A stretch of DNA of 64,000 nucleotides from Streptomyces sp. TRM70350 (GTDB taxonomy: Bacteria; Actinomycetota; Actinomycetes; Streptomycetales; Streptomycetaceae), in contig NZ_JAHUXH010000014.1 of NCBI RefSeq assembly GCF_019219825.1, positions 124,001 to 188,000 of the forward strand, in the 5' to 3' direction. Below, in pieces: positions 33,863 to 41,648 of the stretch. Under the pieces are notes generated by a model. That model saw nothing but the letters and a program-made list of their open reading frames with translations. It was not told where the DNA came from and did not search any database. Both the position numbers and the translations under genes were made by a program. Every line of letters starts with the position of its first letter. The first letter of the stretch is position 1.

Positions 33863-35101
33863 GTGAACTCGATGGAGCCCGCGTACGACCATCGGCGGCT
33901 CGGGCGGGAGCTGGAGCTCTTCGGCACTGATCCGCTGATGGGGGCCGGGCTGCCGTACTGGCTGCCTGACGGGGCCGTCGTACGGCATGTGCTGGAGGAG
34001 TATCTGAGGGACGTCGAGCGGCGGGCCGGGTATCGGCACGTCTACTCGCCCGTGCTCGGGAAACGGGAGCTGTACGAGATCTCGGGGCACTGGGAGCACT
34101 ACCGCGACGACATGTTCCCGCCGATGCAGGTGGGCGCGGAGGAGGTCGTGCTGCGGCCGTCCCTCTGTCCGCATCACGCGCTCATCTATCGGGCGCGGGC
34201 GCGGAGTCATCGGGAGCTGCCGCTGCGGATCGCCGAGTTGGGTGGGATGTATCGCGCCGAGTTGTCGGGTGTGCTCGGTGGGCTCACCCGCGTCCGGGGG
34301 ATTCAGCTCAACGACGCTCATGTCTTCTGCACCGGTGAGCAGGCCGTCGACGAGGCCTGTGCCGCGCTGGAGTTGATGCGGCGGGCGTATGCCGATCTCG
34401 GGATCTCCGCCGCTCGGTACCGGCTGTCGTTGCCGGGGGCCGGGGGTAAGTACGTCGACGACGACCGGCTGTGGCGCAGGGCCACCGAGGTGTTGCGGGA
34501 CGTGCTCCACGCGGCCGGGGTGGCCTACGAGGCCGTGGAGGGGGAGGCCGCCTTCTACGGGCCCAAGATCGATGTGCAGGTCGTGGACGCGGCGGGGCGG
34601 GAAGCCACCCTGTCCACCGTGCAGATCGATTTCCATCAGCCCGAGCGGTTCGGGCTGCGGTACGTCGGCGCGGACGGCGGGAAGCACCGGCCCGTCATGG
34701 TGCACCGCAGCGTCATCGGGAGTGTGGAACGGGCCGTCGCGCAGCTCATCGAGGTGCACGGGGGCGCGTTTCCCGTGTGGCTCGCGCCCGTGCAGCTGGT
34801 CGTGCTGCCGGTGGGGGAGGCGCAGCGGGAGTGGGCCGAGGAAATCGTGCGGCGGGCCCTGGCCTGTGGGGTGCGGGCCGAGGCGGCCGGGGCCGATCAG
34901 GGGTCCTTGGGCGCTCGGATCCGGGCCGCGCGCTTCGTGCCGTACCAGGTCGTCGTCGGGGAGCGGGAGGTCCAGGGCGAGGCGGTCGCCCTGCGGCTGC
35001 GGGACGGACGGCGGATGGGGAGCCTGAGCGTGGAGGAACTGCTGCGCCGGATCGCCGCCCGCGTGGCGGCTCGCGGCACCGCGTTGTGGGAATCCGCGTA
35101 G
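33863..35101 (+). CDS. thrS2: Threonyl-tRNA synthetase 2, lacking TGS and editing domains
   Basis: 412 residues against ~650 for full-length ThrRS: the chain starts directly with the class II catalytic core (FGTDPLMGAGLPYWLPDGAVV) and keeps the C-terminal anticodon-binding domain (~residues 310-400). Likely zinc ligands are Cys in LRPSLCPHH, His in NDAHVFC and His in VMVHRSV; motif 3 reads HRSVIGSVER. Around the middle zinc ligand the usual FTQDDAH is replaced by IQLNDAH. It probably charges tRNA-Thr as a second, editing-less enzyme, and such copies in Streptomyces are conditional. GTG start with GAGGGAG upstream. Expression appears controlled by a leader-peptide attenuator. Confidence 0.93.
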   Translation: MNSMEPAYDHRRLGRELELFGTDPLMGAGLPYWLPDGAVVRHVLEEYLRDVERRAGYRHVYSPVLGKRELYEISGHWEHYRDDMFPPMQVGAEEVVLRPSLCPHHALIYRARARSHRELPLRIAELGGMYRAELSGVLGGLTRVRGIQLNDAHVFCTGEQAVDEACAALELMRRAYADLGISAARYRLSLPGAGGKYVDDDRLWRRATEVLRDVLHAAGVAYEAVEGEAAFYGPKIDVQVVDAAGREATLSTVQIDFHQPERFGLRYVGADGGKHRPVMVHRSVIGSVERAVAQLIEVHGGAFPVWLAPVQLVVLPVGEAQREWAEEIVRRALACGVRAEAAGADQGSLGARIRAARFVPYQVVVGEREVQGEAVALRLRDGRRMGSLSVEELLRRIAARVAARGTALWESA

Positions 35102-35140
35102 GGTCGCTCGCGTAGGCAGGGGCCGTACCGGCCCGGTGAG

Positions 35141-35170
35141 AGGAGCCCCGCGTGAAGGAGCCCCGCGTGA
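35141..35170 (+). repeat. 15-bp perfect tandem duplication covering RBS and start codon
   Basis: AGGAGCCCCGCGTGA is present twice back to back (35141-35155, 35156-35170). Each copy contains an AGGAG ribosome site and an in-frame GTG, giving the nucleoside hydrolase two equivalent starts. Confidence 0.9.
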
Positions 35171-36120
35171 ACGGTCAGCCCATCCCGGTGATCATCGACT
35201 GCGACACCGGCGTCGACGACGCCTTGGCCCTGCTGTTCGCCGTACGGCACCCGGCGCTCGACCTGCGCGCCGTCACCTGCGTCGCCGGGAACACCGACGT
35301 GGACGGCGTCGTACGGAACACGCTCACCGTGCTGGAGCAGGCCGGCGCCGGTGACGTACCCGTCGCCCGGGGTGCCGCACGGCCGCTGGTCGAGGCGCCG
35401 CGGTCCGCCCGGCATGTGCACGGGCACGACGGGATGGGCGACCTCGGGCTGCCCGCGCCGACCCGTACGCCGGTGGACGTGGACGCCGTGACGCTGCTGC
35501 GCCGCGAGATCCTCGCCTCCCCGCGGCCGGTCACCCTCATCCCCACCGCCCCGCTCACCAACATCGCCCTGCTGCTGCGCACCCACCCGGACGTGACCGC
35601 CAACATCGAGCGGATCGTCTTCATGGGGGGTGCGGTGGCCGCCGGGAACGCGACGCCCGTCGCCGAGTTCAATGTGTGGCACGACCCGGAGGCGGCCGCG
35701 ATTCTGCTCACCGCCGGGGTGCCGATCACCATGTACGGGCTGGATGTGTTCACGCGGGTCGTCGTCCCGGCGTCGGACGTACGGCGGCTGCGGGCCGCCT
35801 CCGAGCCGGGTGCGCGGCTCGGGGGTGAGCTGCTCGCCCATCGCGGTCCGGGGACGGAGGAGGATCCGGCGGGCGGGCTCGGCGATGCCGGTGCGGTCTG
35901 CGCGGTCGCCGATCCCGCGGGGCTCACCACGCGTGAGCTGCCCGTCGAGGTGTCTCTCGCGCCGGGGCCGACCCGGGGGCAGACGATCGTCGATCTCCGG
36001 CTGCGGCCCGGTGAGTCCGAGATCCACGGCGAGGCGCGTGAACAGCCGCTGGTCGATGTGGCGTGGGACATCGACGAGGAGCGGTACGTGAAGCTGTGGC
36101 TGGCGACCGTGGAGGGGTAG
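35152..36120 (+). CDS. Nucleoside hydrolase (inosine/uridine-preferring family)
   Basis: 322 residues from the first GTG (317 from the duplicated GTG at 35167). The N-terminal IIDCDTGVDDALALLFA is the DxDxxxDD calcium site of nucleoside hydrolases, and the later TAPLTNIALLLR, GGAV...EFNVWHDPEAA complete the ribose-binding and metal pockets. It cleaves N-glycosidic bonds of nucleosides in salvage. Short inter-gene distance (50 bp) to thrS2 on the same strand but with its own ribosome site in duplicate. Substrate preference is not determined. Confidence 0.94.
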   Translation: MKEPRVNGQPIPVIIDCDTGVDDALALLFAVRHPALDLRAVTCVAGNTDVDGVVRNTLTVLEQAGAGDVPVARGAARPLVEAPRSARHVHGHDGMGDLGLPAPTRTPVDVDAVTLLRREILASPRPVTLIPTAPLTNIALLLRTHPDVTANIERIVFMGGAVAAGNATPVAEFNVWHDPEAAAILLTAGVPITMYGLDVFTRVVVPASDVRRLRAASEPGARLGGELLAHRGPGTEEDPAGGLGDAGAVCAVADPAGLTTRELPVEVSLAPGPTRGQTIVDLRLRPGESEIHGEAREQPLVDVAWDIDEERYVKLWLATVEG

Positions 36121-36205
36121 CCACGGGCCGACCTGCGCGGATGCGAGGGCGTCCGGGTGGGCCTTCACTGGGGGGAGGACAGTTCCTTTCGGGCTGGAGG
36201 CGGCC

Positions 36206-36683
36206 ATGGCCGGTTACCGGACGCGGTGGGCGGTCGCAGCGGTCCTGGTGGGGGGCAGTGGGCGCCGGGACGGTGGGATGTGGGGGCGGCGGTGAGGACG
36301 GGCCGGGTGCGCAGGCCAGTGAGGCCGCCTCGCAGGCCGCGGACCTGTGGGCGTCCGCCACGGCGGAGGCGGACCGCAGGTTCGGCGACATCGACGAGAT
36401 CAAGGAGGACGTCGACGTCACGAAGGACGTCACGCTCGGTGATCCGGTGAGCGGGCGGGACGGGCGGACGACCGTCGAGGTCAGTGTGCGCAACACCGCC
36501 GACAGCACGAGATCCTTCGCCGTACAGGTCAACTTCACCGACCCGGACGGGGACTTCCGGGACGCCGTCGTGCTGACCGTGTCCGACGTGCCGGCCGGGG
36601 AGACCCGGCAGGGCACGGCCCGCAGCACACACGAGCTGTCCGGCGAGGTGCGCGCGGAGGTGGCGCGGGCGGTGCGGTACTGA
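36206..36683 (+). CDS. Lipoprotein, frameshifted in its signal peptide near 36252
   Basis: ATG 36206 has GGAGG six bases upstream and opens MAGYRTRWAVAAVLVG. The rest of the protein (AVGAGTVGCGGGGEDGPG onward) is in another frame. Removing one G from the six-G run 36250-36255 joins them into 158 residues with a good signal peptide and lipobox TVGC. The mature part has a helix (ASEAASQAADLWASATAEADRRF) and a beta-rich domain (TTVEVSVRNTADSTRSFAVQVNFTD) like FxLYD/CARDB-type domains of surface lipoproteins. Function unknown. The intact remainder points to an assembly indel. Confidence 0.72.
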
Positions 36684-36808
36684 CGCGGTGGGCGGGACGG
36701 CCGCCGTATCACTCGGATGGGCCAGTTCGCACACGCACCGACCCGGCCGAACCCGTCCAATGGACGGGACCGCGACGGACAGCCACGGCCGAGCGACGAG
36801 GCGGCGGC

Positions 36809-36850
36809 GATGAGCGAGACAGCGGGATCGAGATGAGCGAGACAGCGGGA
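36809..36850 (+). repeat. 19-bp duplication around the start of the M24 peptidase gene
   Basis: GATGAGCGAGACAGCGGGA lies at 36809-36827 and 36832-36850. The 23-bp period puts the two ATGs in different frames: the first opens an 8-codon frame that ends as ATGA on the second start. Confidence 0.9.
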
Positions 36851-38230
36851 CCGATGGGCGCGATGGACCCGGTGCACCCGGAGCACCCCGGGCACCAGCA
36901 TCACCAGGAGCACCCCGCGCACCCAAAGCACCGGGGTCACCAAGAGCACCCCGCGCACCCTGCTCACCCGGAGCACCCCGCGCACCCGGAGCACCCCCAA
37001 CCCCTCAGCACCGCCAGCACCCAAGAGCACCGCGCAGAGCACCCCATGCACCAGGAGCACCCCAAGCACCGAGAGCACCCCACGCACCCGGCGCACCCGG
37101 TGGCATCCGGCGACCACGACCCCATCGCCTTCACCGAGCACGACTACGCCACCCGGATGCGCCGCGCCGCCCATGACGCGGCCGCCGCCGGGCTGTCGGG
37201 GGTGCTGGTCACGCCCGGCCCGGACCTGGCGTGGCTGTGCGGGTACCGGCCGCCGGTCACCGAGCGGCTCACCCTCCTCGTCCTCACCCAGGACTCCGAG
37301 CCCCGCCTCCTCGTCCCGGTCCTGGAGCGGCCGGACGCCGCGGCCGCGCCGGGGGCGGGGGCGGTGCGGATGACGGAGTGGCGGGACGGGCAGGACCCGT
37401 ACGCCGCCGCGGCCGGGCTGCTGCGGCCGGGCGGGCGGTACGGCGTCGGGGACGCGACCTGGGCGCTGCATCTGCTCGGACTGCAGGAGGCGCTGCCGCT
37501 GACGACGTACCGCGCGCTGAGTGCCGTACTGCCGATGCTGCGGGCGGTGAAGGACGCGCACGAGGTGGAGCGGCTGGCCGCGGCGGGGGCGGCGGCGGAC
37601 GCGGCGTACCGGGAGATCCTGGACGTGCGGTTCGCGGGGCGGCGGGAGGCGGACGTGGCCGCGGATCTGGCGCGGCTGCTGCGCGAGCACGGGCACGGTC
37701 AGGTCGATTTCACCGTCGTGGGCTCGGGCCCGAACGGCGCGAATCCGCACCATGAGGCGGGGCACCGGGTGATCGAGGACGGGGACATGGTCGTCCTCGA
37801 CTTCGGTGGGCTCAAGGACGGGTACGGCTCCGACACCACCCGTACCGTGCACGTGGGCGAGCCGAGCGCCGAGGAGCGCAAAGTGCACGACATCGTGCGG
37901 GTGGCGCAGGAGGCGGCGGTGCGCACGGTGCGGCCGGGGGTGCCGTGCCAGGAGATCGACCGGGTGGCGCGGGCGGTGATCGAGGAGGCCGGGTACGGCG
38001 AGTACTTCGTCCACCGCACCGGCCACGGCATCGGCGTCACCACCCACGAGCCGCCGTACCTCGTCGAGGGCGAGACGCAGCCGCTGGTGCCGGGGATGTG
38101 CTTCTCCGTGGAACCCGGGATCTATCTGCCGGGCCGGTTCGGGGTCCGGATCGAGGACATCGTGACGTGCACGGAGGACGGCGTGCGGCGGCTGAACGAC
38201 ACGCCGCACGAGATGGCCGTCGTGGCGTAG
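36833..38230 (+). CDS. M24 metallopeptidase (Xaa-Pro aminopeptidase type) with His-rich N-terminal arm
   Basis: 465 residues. Residues ~14-90 are built of repeated HP/EHP/AHP units with about 29 histidines. From ~95 a normal creatinase/aminopeptidase N domain is followed by the pita-bread M24 domain, with metal ligands in VVLDFGGLKDGYGSDTTRTV (two Asp), GHGIGVTTHEPP (His), SVEPGIYLPG (Glu) and VRIEDIV (Glu). It removes N-terminal residues ahead of proline, in the cytosol. The His arm is unusual for the family and might store or deliver metal to the dinuclear site. A duplicated start region precedes it. Confidence 0.9.
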   Translation: MSETAGPMGAMDPVHPEHPGHQHHQEHPAHPKHRGHQEHPAHPAHPEHPAHPEHPQPLSTASTQEHRAEHPMHQEHPKHREHPTHPAHPVASGDHDPIAFTEHDYATRMRRAAHDAAAAGLSGVLVTPGPDLAWLCGYRPPVTERLTLLVLTQDSEPRLLVPVLERPDAAAAPGAGAVRMTEWRDGQDPYAAAAGLLRPGGRYGVGDATWALHLLGLQEALPLTTYRALSAVLPMLRAVKDAHEVERLAAAGAAADAAYREILDVRFAGRREADVAADLARLLREHGHGQVDFTVVGSGPNGANPHHEAGHRVIEDGDMVVLDFGGLKDGYGSDTTRTVHVGEPSAEERKVHDIVRVAQEAAVRTVRPGVPCQEIDRVARAVIEEAGYGEYFVHRTGHGIGVTTHEPPYLVEGETQPLVPGMCFSVEPGIYLPGRFGVRIEDIVTCTEDGVRRLNDTPHEMAVVA

Positions 38231-38239
38231 GAGTACGGG

Positions 38240-38686
38240 TCACTCCGGGCCGGTGACCTCCACGCCGGCCGGACGCAGCAGCTGGTCACCGACCCGGTAG
38301 CCGGGGCGCAGGACCGCCGTGCAGGTCGGGCGGGGCCAGGCCGGGGAGACATGGTGGGCGAGCGCCTCGTGGCGCGCCGGGTCGAAGGGGTCGCCCACCT
38401 CCCCGAACGCCACCAGGCCCAGCGCGCCGGTCTGCTCCTGAAGGGCCTCGGTGATCTCCCGCAGCCCCGGAGTCATCGGCTCGTGCGCGCACGCCCGGTC
38501 CACCGCGTCCAGCACCGGCAGCAGCCCGCGCAGCACATTGGCCACCGCGATCTCCCGTACGGCGAGCCGGTCCCGCCGTACCCGCTTGCGGTAGTTGTCG
38601 TACTCGGCCTTCACGCGTTGCAGGTCGGCGGTGCGCTCGGCCAGCTCCGCGCGGGTGCTCCCGCCGGAGGGCTGGGTTCCGGCCAT
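38240..38686 (-). CDS. Small GrpE-like nucleotide exchange factor
   Basis: 148 residues from ATG 38686 with GAGGAGG upstream. The coiled-coil LAERTADLQRVKAEYDNYRKRVRRDR leads into the GrpE beta domain (NVLRGLLPVLDAVDRACAHE, FGEVGDPFDPARHEALAHHVSP). GrpE releases ADP from DnaK. This copy is shorter than the main ~200-residue GrpE and lacks the long N-terminal acidic tail, and no dnaK/dnaJ is adjacent, so it is probably a paralogue. Confidence 0.85.
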   Translation of the reverse strand: MAGTQPSGGSTRAELAERTADLQRVKAEYDNYRKRVRRDRLAVREIAVANVLRGLLPVLDAVDRACAHEPMTPGLREITEALQEQTGALGLVAFGEVGDPFDPARHEALAHHVSPAWPRPTCTAVLRPGYRVGDQLLRPAGVEVTGPE

Positions 38687-38781
38687 CCCGGCCACCTCCT
38701 CGCCCAAGCGAGCTGTGCCTACCAGCCCTGGGTAAGCCGAGGGCCGCGGCTTGTCAAGGGGAGGCCTGCCCGGGCAGGGGG

Positions 38782-40437
38782 TCAGCGGCCGAGCCAGACC
38801 GTGGTGTCCGGGCCCAGGCGTCCGTCGGGCTCCAGGGGGGCGCTGGACAGCAGCGGATCGCCGGGGGGCAGGGGCACGGGGCGGCCGGAGAGGTTGGCCA
38901 GGCAGCGCCAGCCGTCGCAGCGGACGAAGTGCAGCACGCCGGGCGGGGTGTCGTCGGCCCAGGTCAGCGACTCGCCCTGGAGCAGCTTGCGGCGCAGCCG
39001 CAGGGCCGTGCGGTACAGCTCCAGGGTCGAGTCCTCGACCCCGTCCTGGGCCTCGACGGCGTACGACGCGAAGCTCGCCGGCTGCGGCAGCCAGGCGCCG
39101 CCCGCACCGAAGCCGTACGACGGACCGGTCGTCGTCCACGGCAGCGGCACCCGGCAGCCGTCGCGGCCCTTGCGGACGTGGCCCGTCTGCTCCCAGATGG
39201 GGTCCTGGAGGACGGCGGTGGGCAGGTCGGCGACCTCGGGGAGGCCGAGTTCCTCGCCCTGGTAGACGTACGCCGATCCGGGCAGCGCCAGCATCAGGAG
39301 CGTGGCGGCGCGGGCGCGGCGCAGACCGGCCGCCGCGTCGACGGTGGGCGCGTTGCCGCCGGACAGGAGCCAGGCGTCGGCGTCCGTGCCGGGCGGGAGC
39401 ATCAGGCGGGTGGCGTGCCGGATGACGTCGTGGTTGGACAGCACCCAGGTGGCGGAGGCCCCGGCCGCGTGCGCGGTGGCGAGGGACGCGGTGATGACCT
39501 CGCGGAGTTCGTCGGCGTCCCAAGGGGCCTTCAGATACTCGAAGTTGAAGGCCTGGCCGAGTTCGTCCGGGCGGGCGTACAGCGCCCGGCGGGCGCCGGG
39601 GACCCAGGCCTCGGCGACCGCCATGCGGGGCGGCGAGTAGGCGTCGAGGATCTTGCGCCAGTCGCGGTAGATCTCGTGGACCTCGTCGCGGTCGAAGAAG
39701 GGGTGGCTGCCCGGGGGCAGGGTCGCGAGGGCGGCCTCGTCACTGAGCTCGGGGGCGCCGAGGTCGCGGAGCGGTTCACCGAGGTCCTTGGCCAGGGCGT
39801 GGGCTACGTCGACGCGGAAGCCGTCGACGCCGCGGTCCGACCAGAAGCGCAGGGTGGTGCGGAAGTCGGCGCGGACCTCCTCGTTCTCCCAGTTGAGGTC
39901 GGGCTGCTGGGGGGCGAAGAGGTGCAGGTACCACTGGCCGTCGGGGACGCGGCGCCAGGCGCTGCCGCCGAAGACGGACTGCCAGTCGGTGGGCGGGAGT
40001 TCGCCGTGCGCGCCGCGGCCGTCGCGGAAGACATAACGGTCCCGGGCGGCGGAACCGGGCCCGGCGCGCAGCGCCTCCTGGAACCAGACGTGCTGCTGGG
40101 AGGTGTGGTTGGGGACGATGTCGACGAGCACCTTCAGGCCCAGGCGGTGCGCCTCGGCGACCATGGCGTCGAAGTCGTCGAGGGTGCCGAGGCGGGGGTC
40201 GACATCGCGGTGGTCGGCCACGTCGTAGCCGCCGTCGGCCAGTTCGGAAGGGTAGAAGGGGCTGAGCCAGAGGGCGTCGACCCCGAGGGCGGCGAGGTGG
40301 GTGAGGCGCTGGGTGATGCCCTTCAGGTCGCCGAGTCCGTCGCCGTCGGCGTCGGCGAAGCTGCGGGGGTAGACCTGGTAGATGACGGCCTGGCGCCACC
40401 AGTCGGGGCTTTTGGGGGAGAGATCGGCAGTGCTCAC
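38782..40437 (-). CDS. Glycoside hydrolase family 13 alpha-glucosidase
   Basis: 551 residues from GTG 40437 (VSTADLSPKSPDWWRQ), preceded by GGAGGAG; a longer frame to 40494 lacks support. (Beta/alpha)8 amylase barrel with the four conserved regions: DIVPNHTS, GFRVDVAH (nucleophile Asp), AVAEAWVPG (acid/base Glu) and LSNHDVIR (Asp). The QVYPRSFADADGDGLGDLKGI start is typical of oligo-1,6-glucosidase/alpha-glucosidase types that act on malto- or isomalto-oligosaccharides in the cytosol. No sugar ABC transporter or LacI regulator is adjacent. Confidence 0.94.
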   Translation of the reverse strand: MSTADLSPKSPDWWRQAVIYQVYPRSFADADGDGLGDLKGITQRLTHLAALGVDALWLSPFYPSELADGGYDVADHRDVDPRLGTLDDFDAMVAEAHRLGLKVLVDIVPNHTSQQHVWFQEALRAGPGSAARDRYVFRDGRGAHGELPPTDWQSVFGGSAWRRVPDGQWYLHLFAPQQPDLNWENEEVRADFRTTLRFWSDRGVDGFRVDVAHALAKDLGEPLRDLGAPELSDEAALATLPPGSHPFFDRDEVHEIYRDWRKILDAYSPPRMAVAEAWVPGARRALYARPDELGQAFNFEYLKAPWDADELREVITASLATAHAAGASATWVLSNHDVIRHATRLMLPPGTDADAWLLSGGNAPTVDAAAGLRRARAATLLMLALPGSAYVYQGEELGLPEVADLPTAVLQDPIWEQTGHVRKGRDGCRVPLPWTTTGPSYGFGAGGAWLPQPASFASYAVEAQDGVEDSTLELYRTALRLRRKLLQGESLTWADDTPPGVLHFVRCDGWRCLANLSGRPVPLPPGDPLLSSAPLEPDGRLGPDTTVWLGR

Positions 40438-40581
40438 TCGGGCTCCTCCTGGGGTGGGCTGCTCTGCGCCGGACGATACGGGTACTTTGTCCACATCCCC
40501 GGAAAGGTGAACCTCGGCGTGTGGGGACGGGCCGTTCGACGTCCGGCGGCCAGTGCAAGCCCGGGGCCGATGCCAGGTCAG

Positions 40582-41328
40582 TCAGCCCAGGCAGAGCACC
40601 AGTACGCAGAGCCGGGTTGACGTGGGCGTCGCCGTCGGTCCGGGGGGCGGCGTCGTCCCGGGGGCCGTGGGCTCGGTGCCGGTGTCGGCCGGGGGCTGGT
40701 CCGGTTGGGGGGTGGTCGGGGCGACGCTGGGGGCCGTGTCGAGCGGGGGTACGGGGGAGACGGACCGGTGCTGCGGGGCTTGCGGTGCCGCCGGGGCCGC
40801 GACCGGCGCCTCCGGGCGCGCGTGGTGCGGGGCGGGGGTGGTGGGGCGCTGCTGCGCACGGCTCGTCGTGGCGTCGGAGTCCGGGGACCGCGGGGCGCTC
40901 GGCCCGGTCGCGGTGCGCTGTCTCTCCGGCTGGCTGGGACGTACGCGCTCCACCGGCTGCCGCCGCGTGGTGTCCGGAGTCAGCTCGTCGGGGGCGGCGG
41001 CCGCCCGGGCGCGGTCGGTGGAGGCGCCACGGTCCATGGTGGTGAGGGTCAGTCCGCCGCCGGCCAGGGCGACCGCCGTCGCCACCAGGGCCCGGCGCCG
41101 GCTCTTCTTCCAGCGGACCCGCTGCCGACGCCGGGCCGCGCGGCCCTCCGGCAACGGCGCCGCCTCCGCGATCTCCGGCACCTGCGGGGCGTACACCGGC
41201 TCCGGCTCGGCCCCGGCCCGGGTGACCGGAGCGCCGTCCGGGGCGTGGGCGCCGCATCCGGGGCACACCAGGGCGCCGTTGAGATGCCGACGGCACGAGG
41301 AGCAGTAGTCCATCCGCCAGTAGTCCAT
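40582..41328 (-). CDS. Zinc-ribbon membrane protein with Pro/Thr-rich tail
   Basis: 248 residues from ATG 41328 (MDYWRMDYCSSCRRH), AGGAAGA upstream. A CxxC...CxxC ribbon (CSSC, CPGC) is followed by a basic stretch (RRRQRVRWKKSRRR), a single hydrophobic helix (ALVATAVALAGGGLTLTTM) and ~150 residues of Pro/Thr/Ala-rich external chain ending with Cys in RLCVLVLCLG. This matches a Streptomyces-specific family of zinc-ribbon membrane proteins with no known function. A start 15 bp downstream is also possible. Confidence 0.78.
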   Translation of the reverse strand: MDYWRMDYCSSCRRHLNGALVCPGCGAHAPDGAPVTRAGAEPEPVYAPQVPEIAEAAPLPEGRAARRRQRVRWKKSRRRALVATAVALAGGGLTLTTMDRGASTDRARAAAAPDELTPDTTRRQPVERVRPSQPERQRTATGPSAPRSPDSDATTSRAQQRPTTPAPHHARPEAPVAAPAAPQAPQHRSVSPVPPLDTAPSVAPTTPQPDQPPADTGTEPTAPGTTPPPGPTATPTSTRLCVLVLCLG

Positions 41329-41648
41329 CCGCGCGGTCTTCCTGAGTCGACAGCCCCCCGAACGGCCAGCAACGGTAACGACGGATTCCGGCCACTGGGT
41401 GCAGCCGATGTGACGCTCCTGCACAGATTCGCCGGGGCGGGAGCCGGCCGTCCAGGCTCCCTCAGGACCGGACTCGCGCGAACGTCGGCCCAACAGGCAA
41501 CCCGCACACCGGTTTTCCCTGTCTCACAGGATGCTCACAGACTCTCGGGCGCCAGGCGCGTGGGGTGCGCCGGTACAGCGGTGGCCGGGGAGACGTGGGC
41601 TGTCCGGTCCGATGCCGCCCACGGGTGGCACTCGAAGACGAGGAACCG

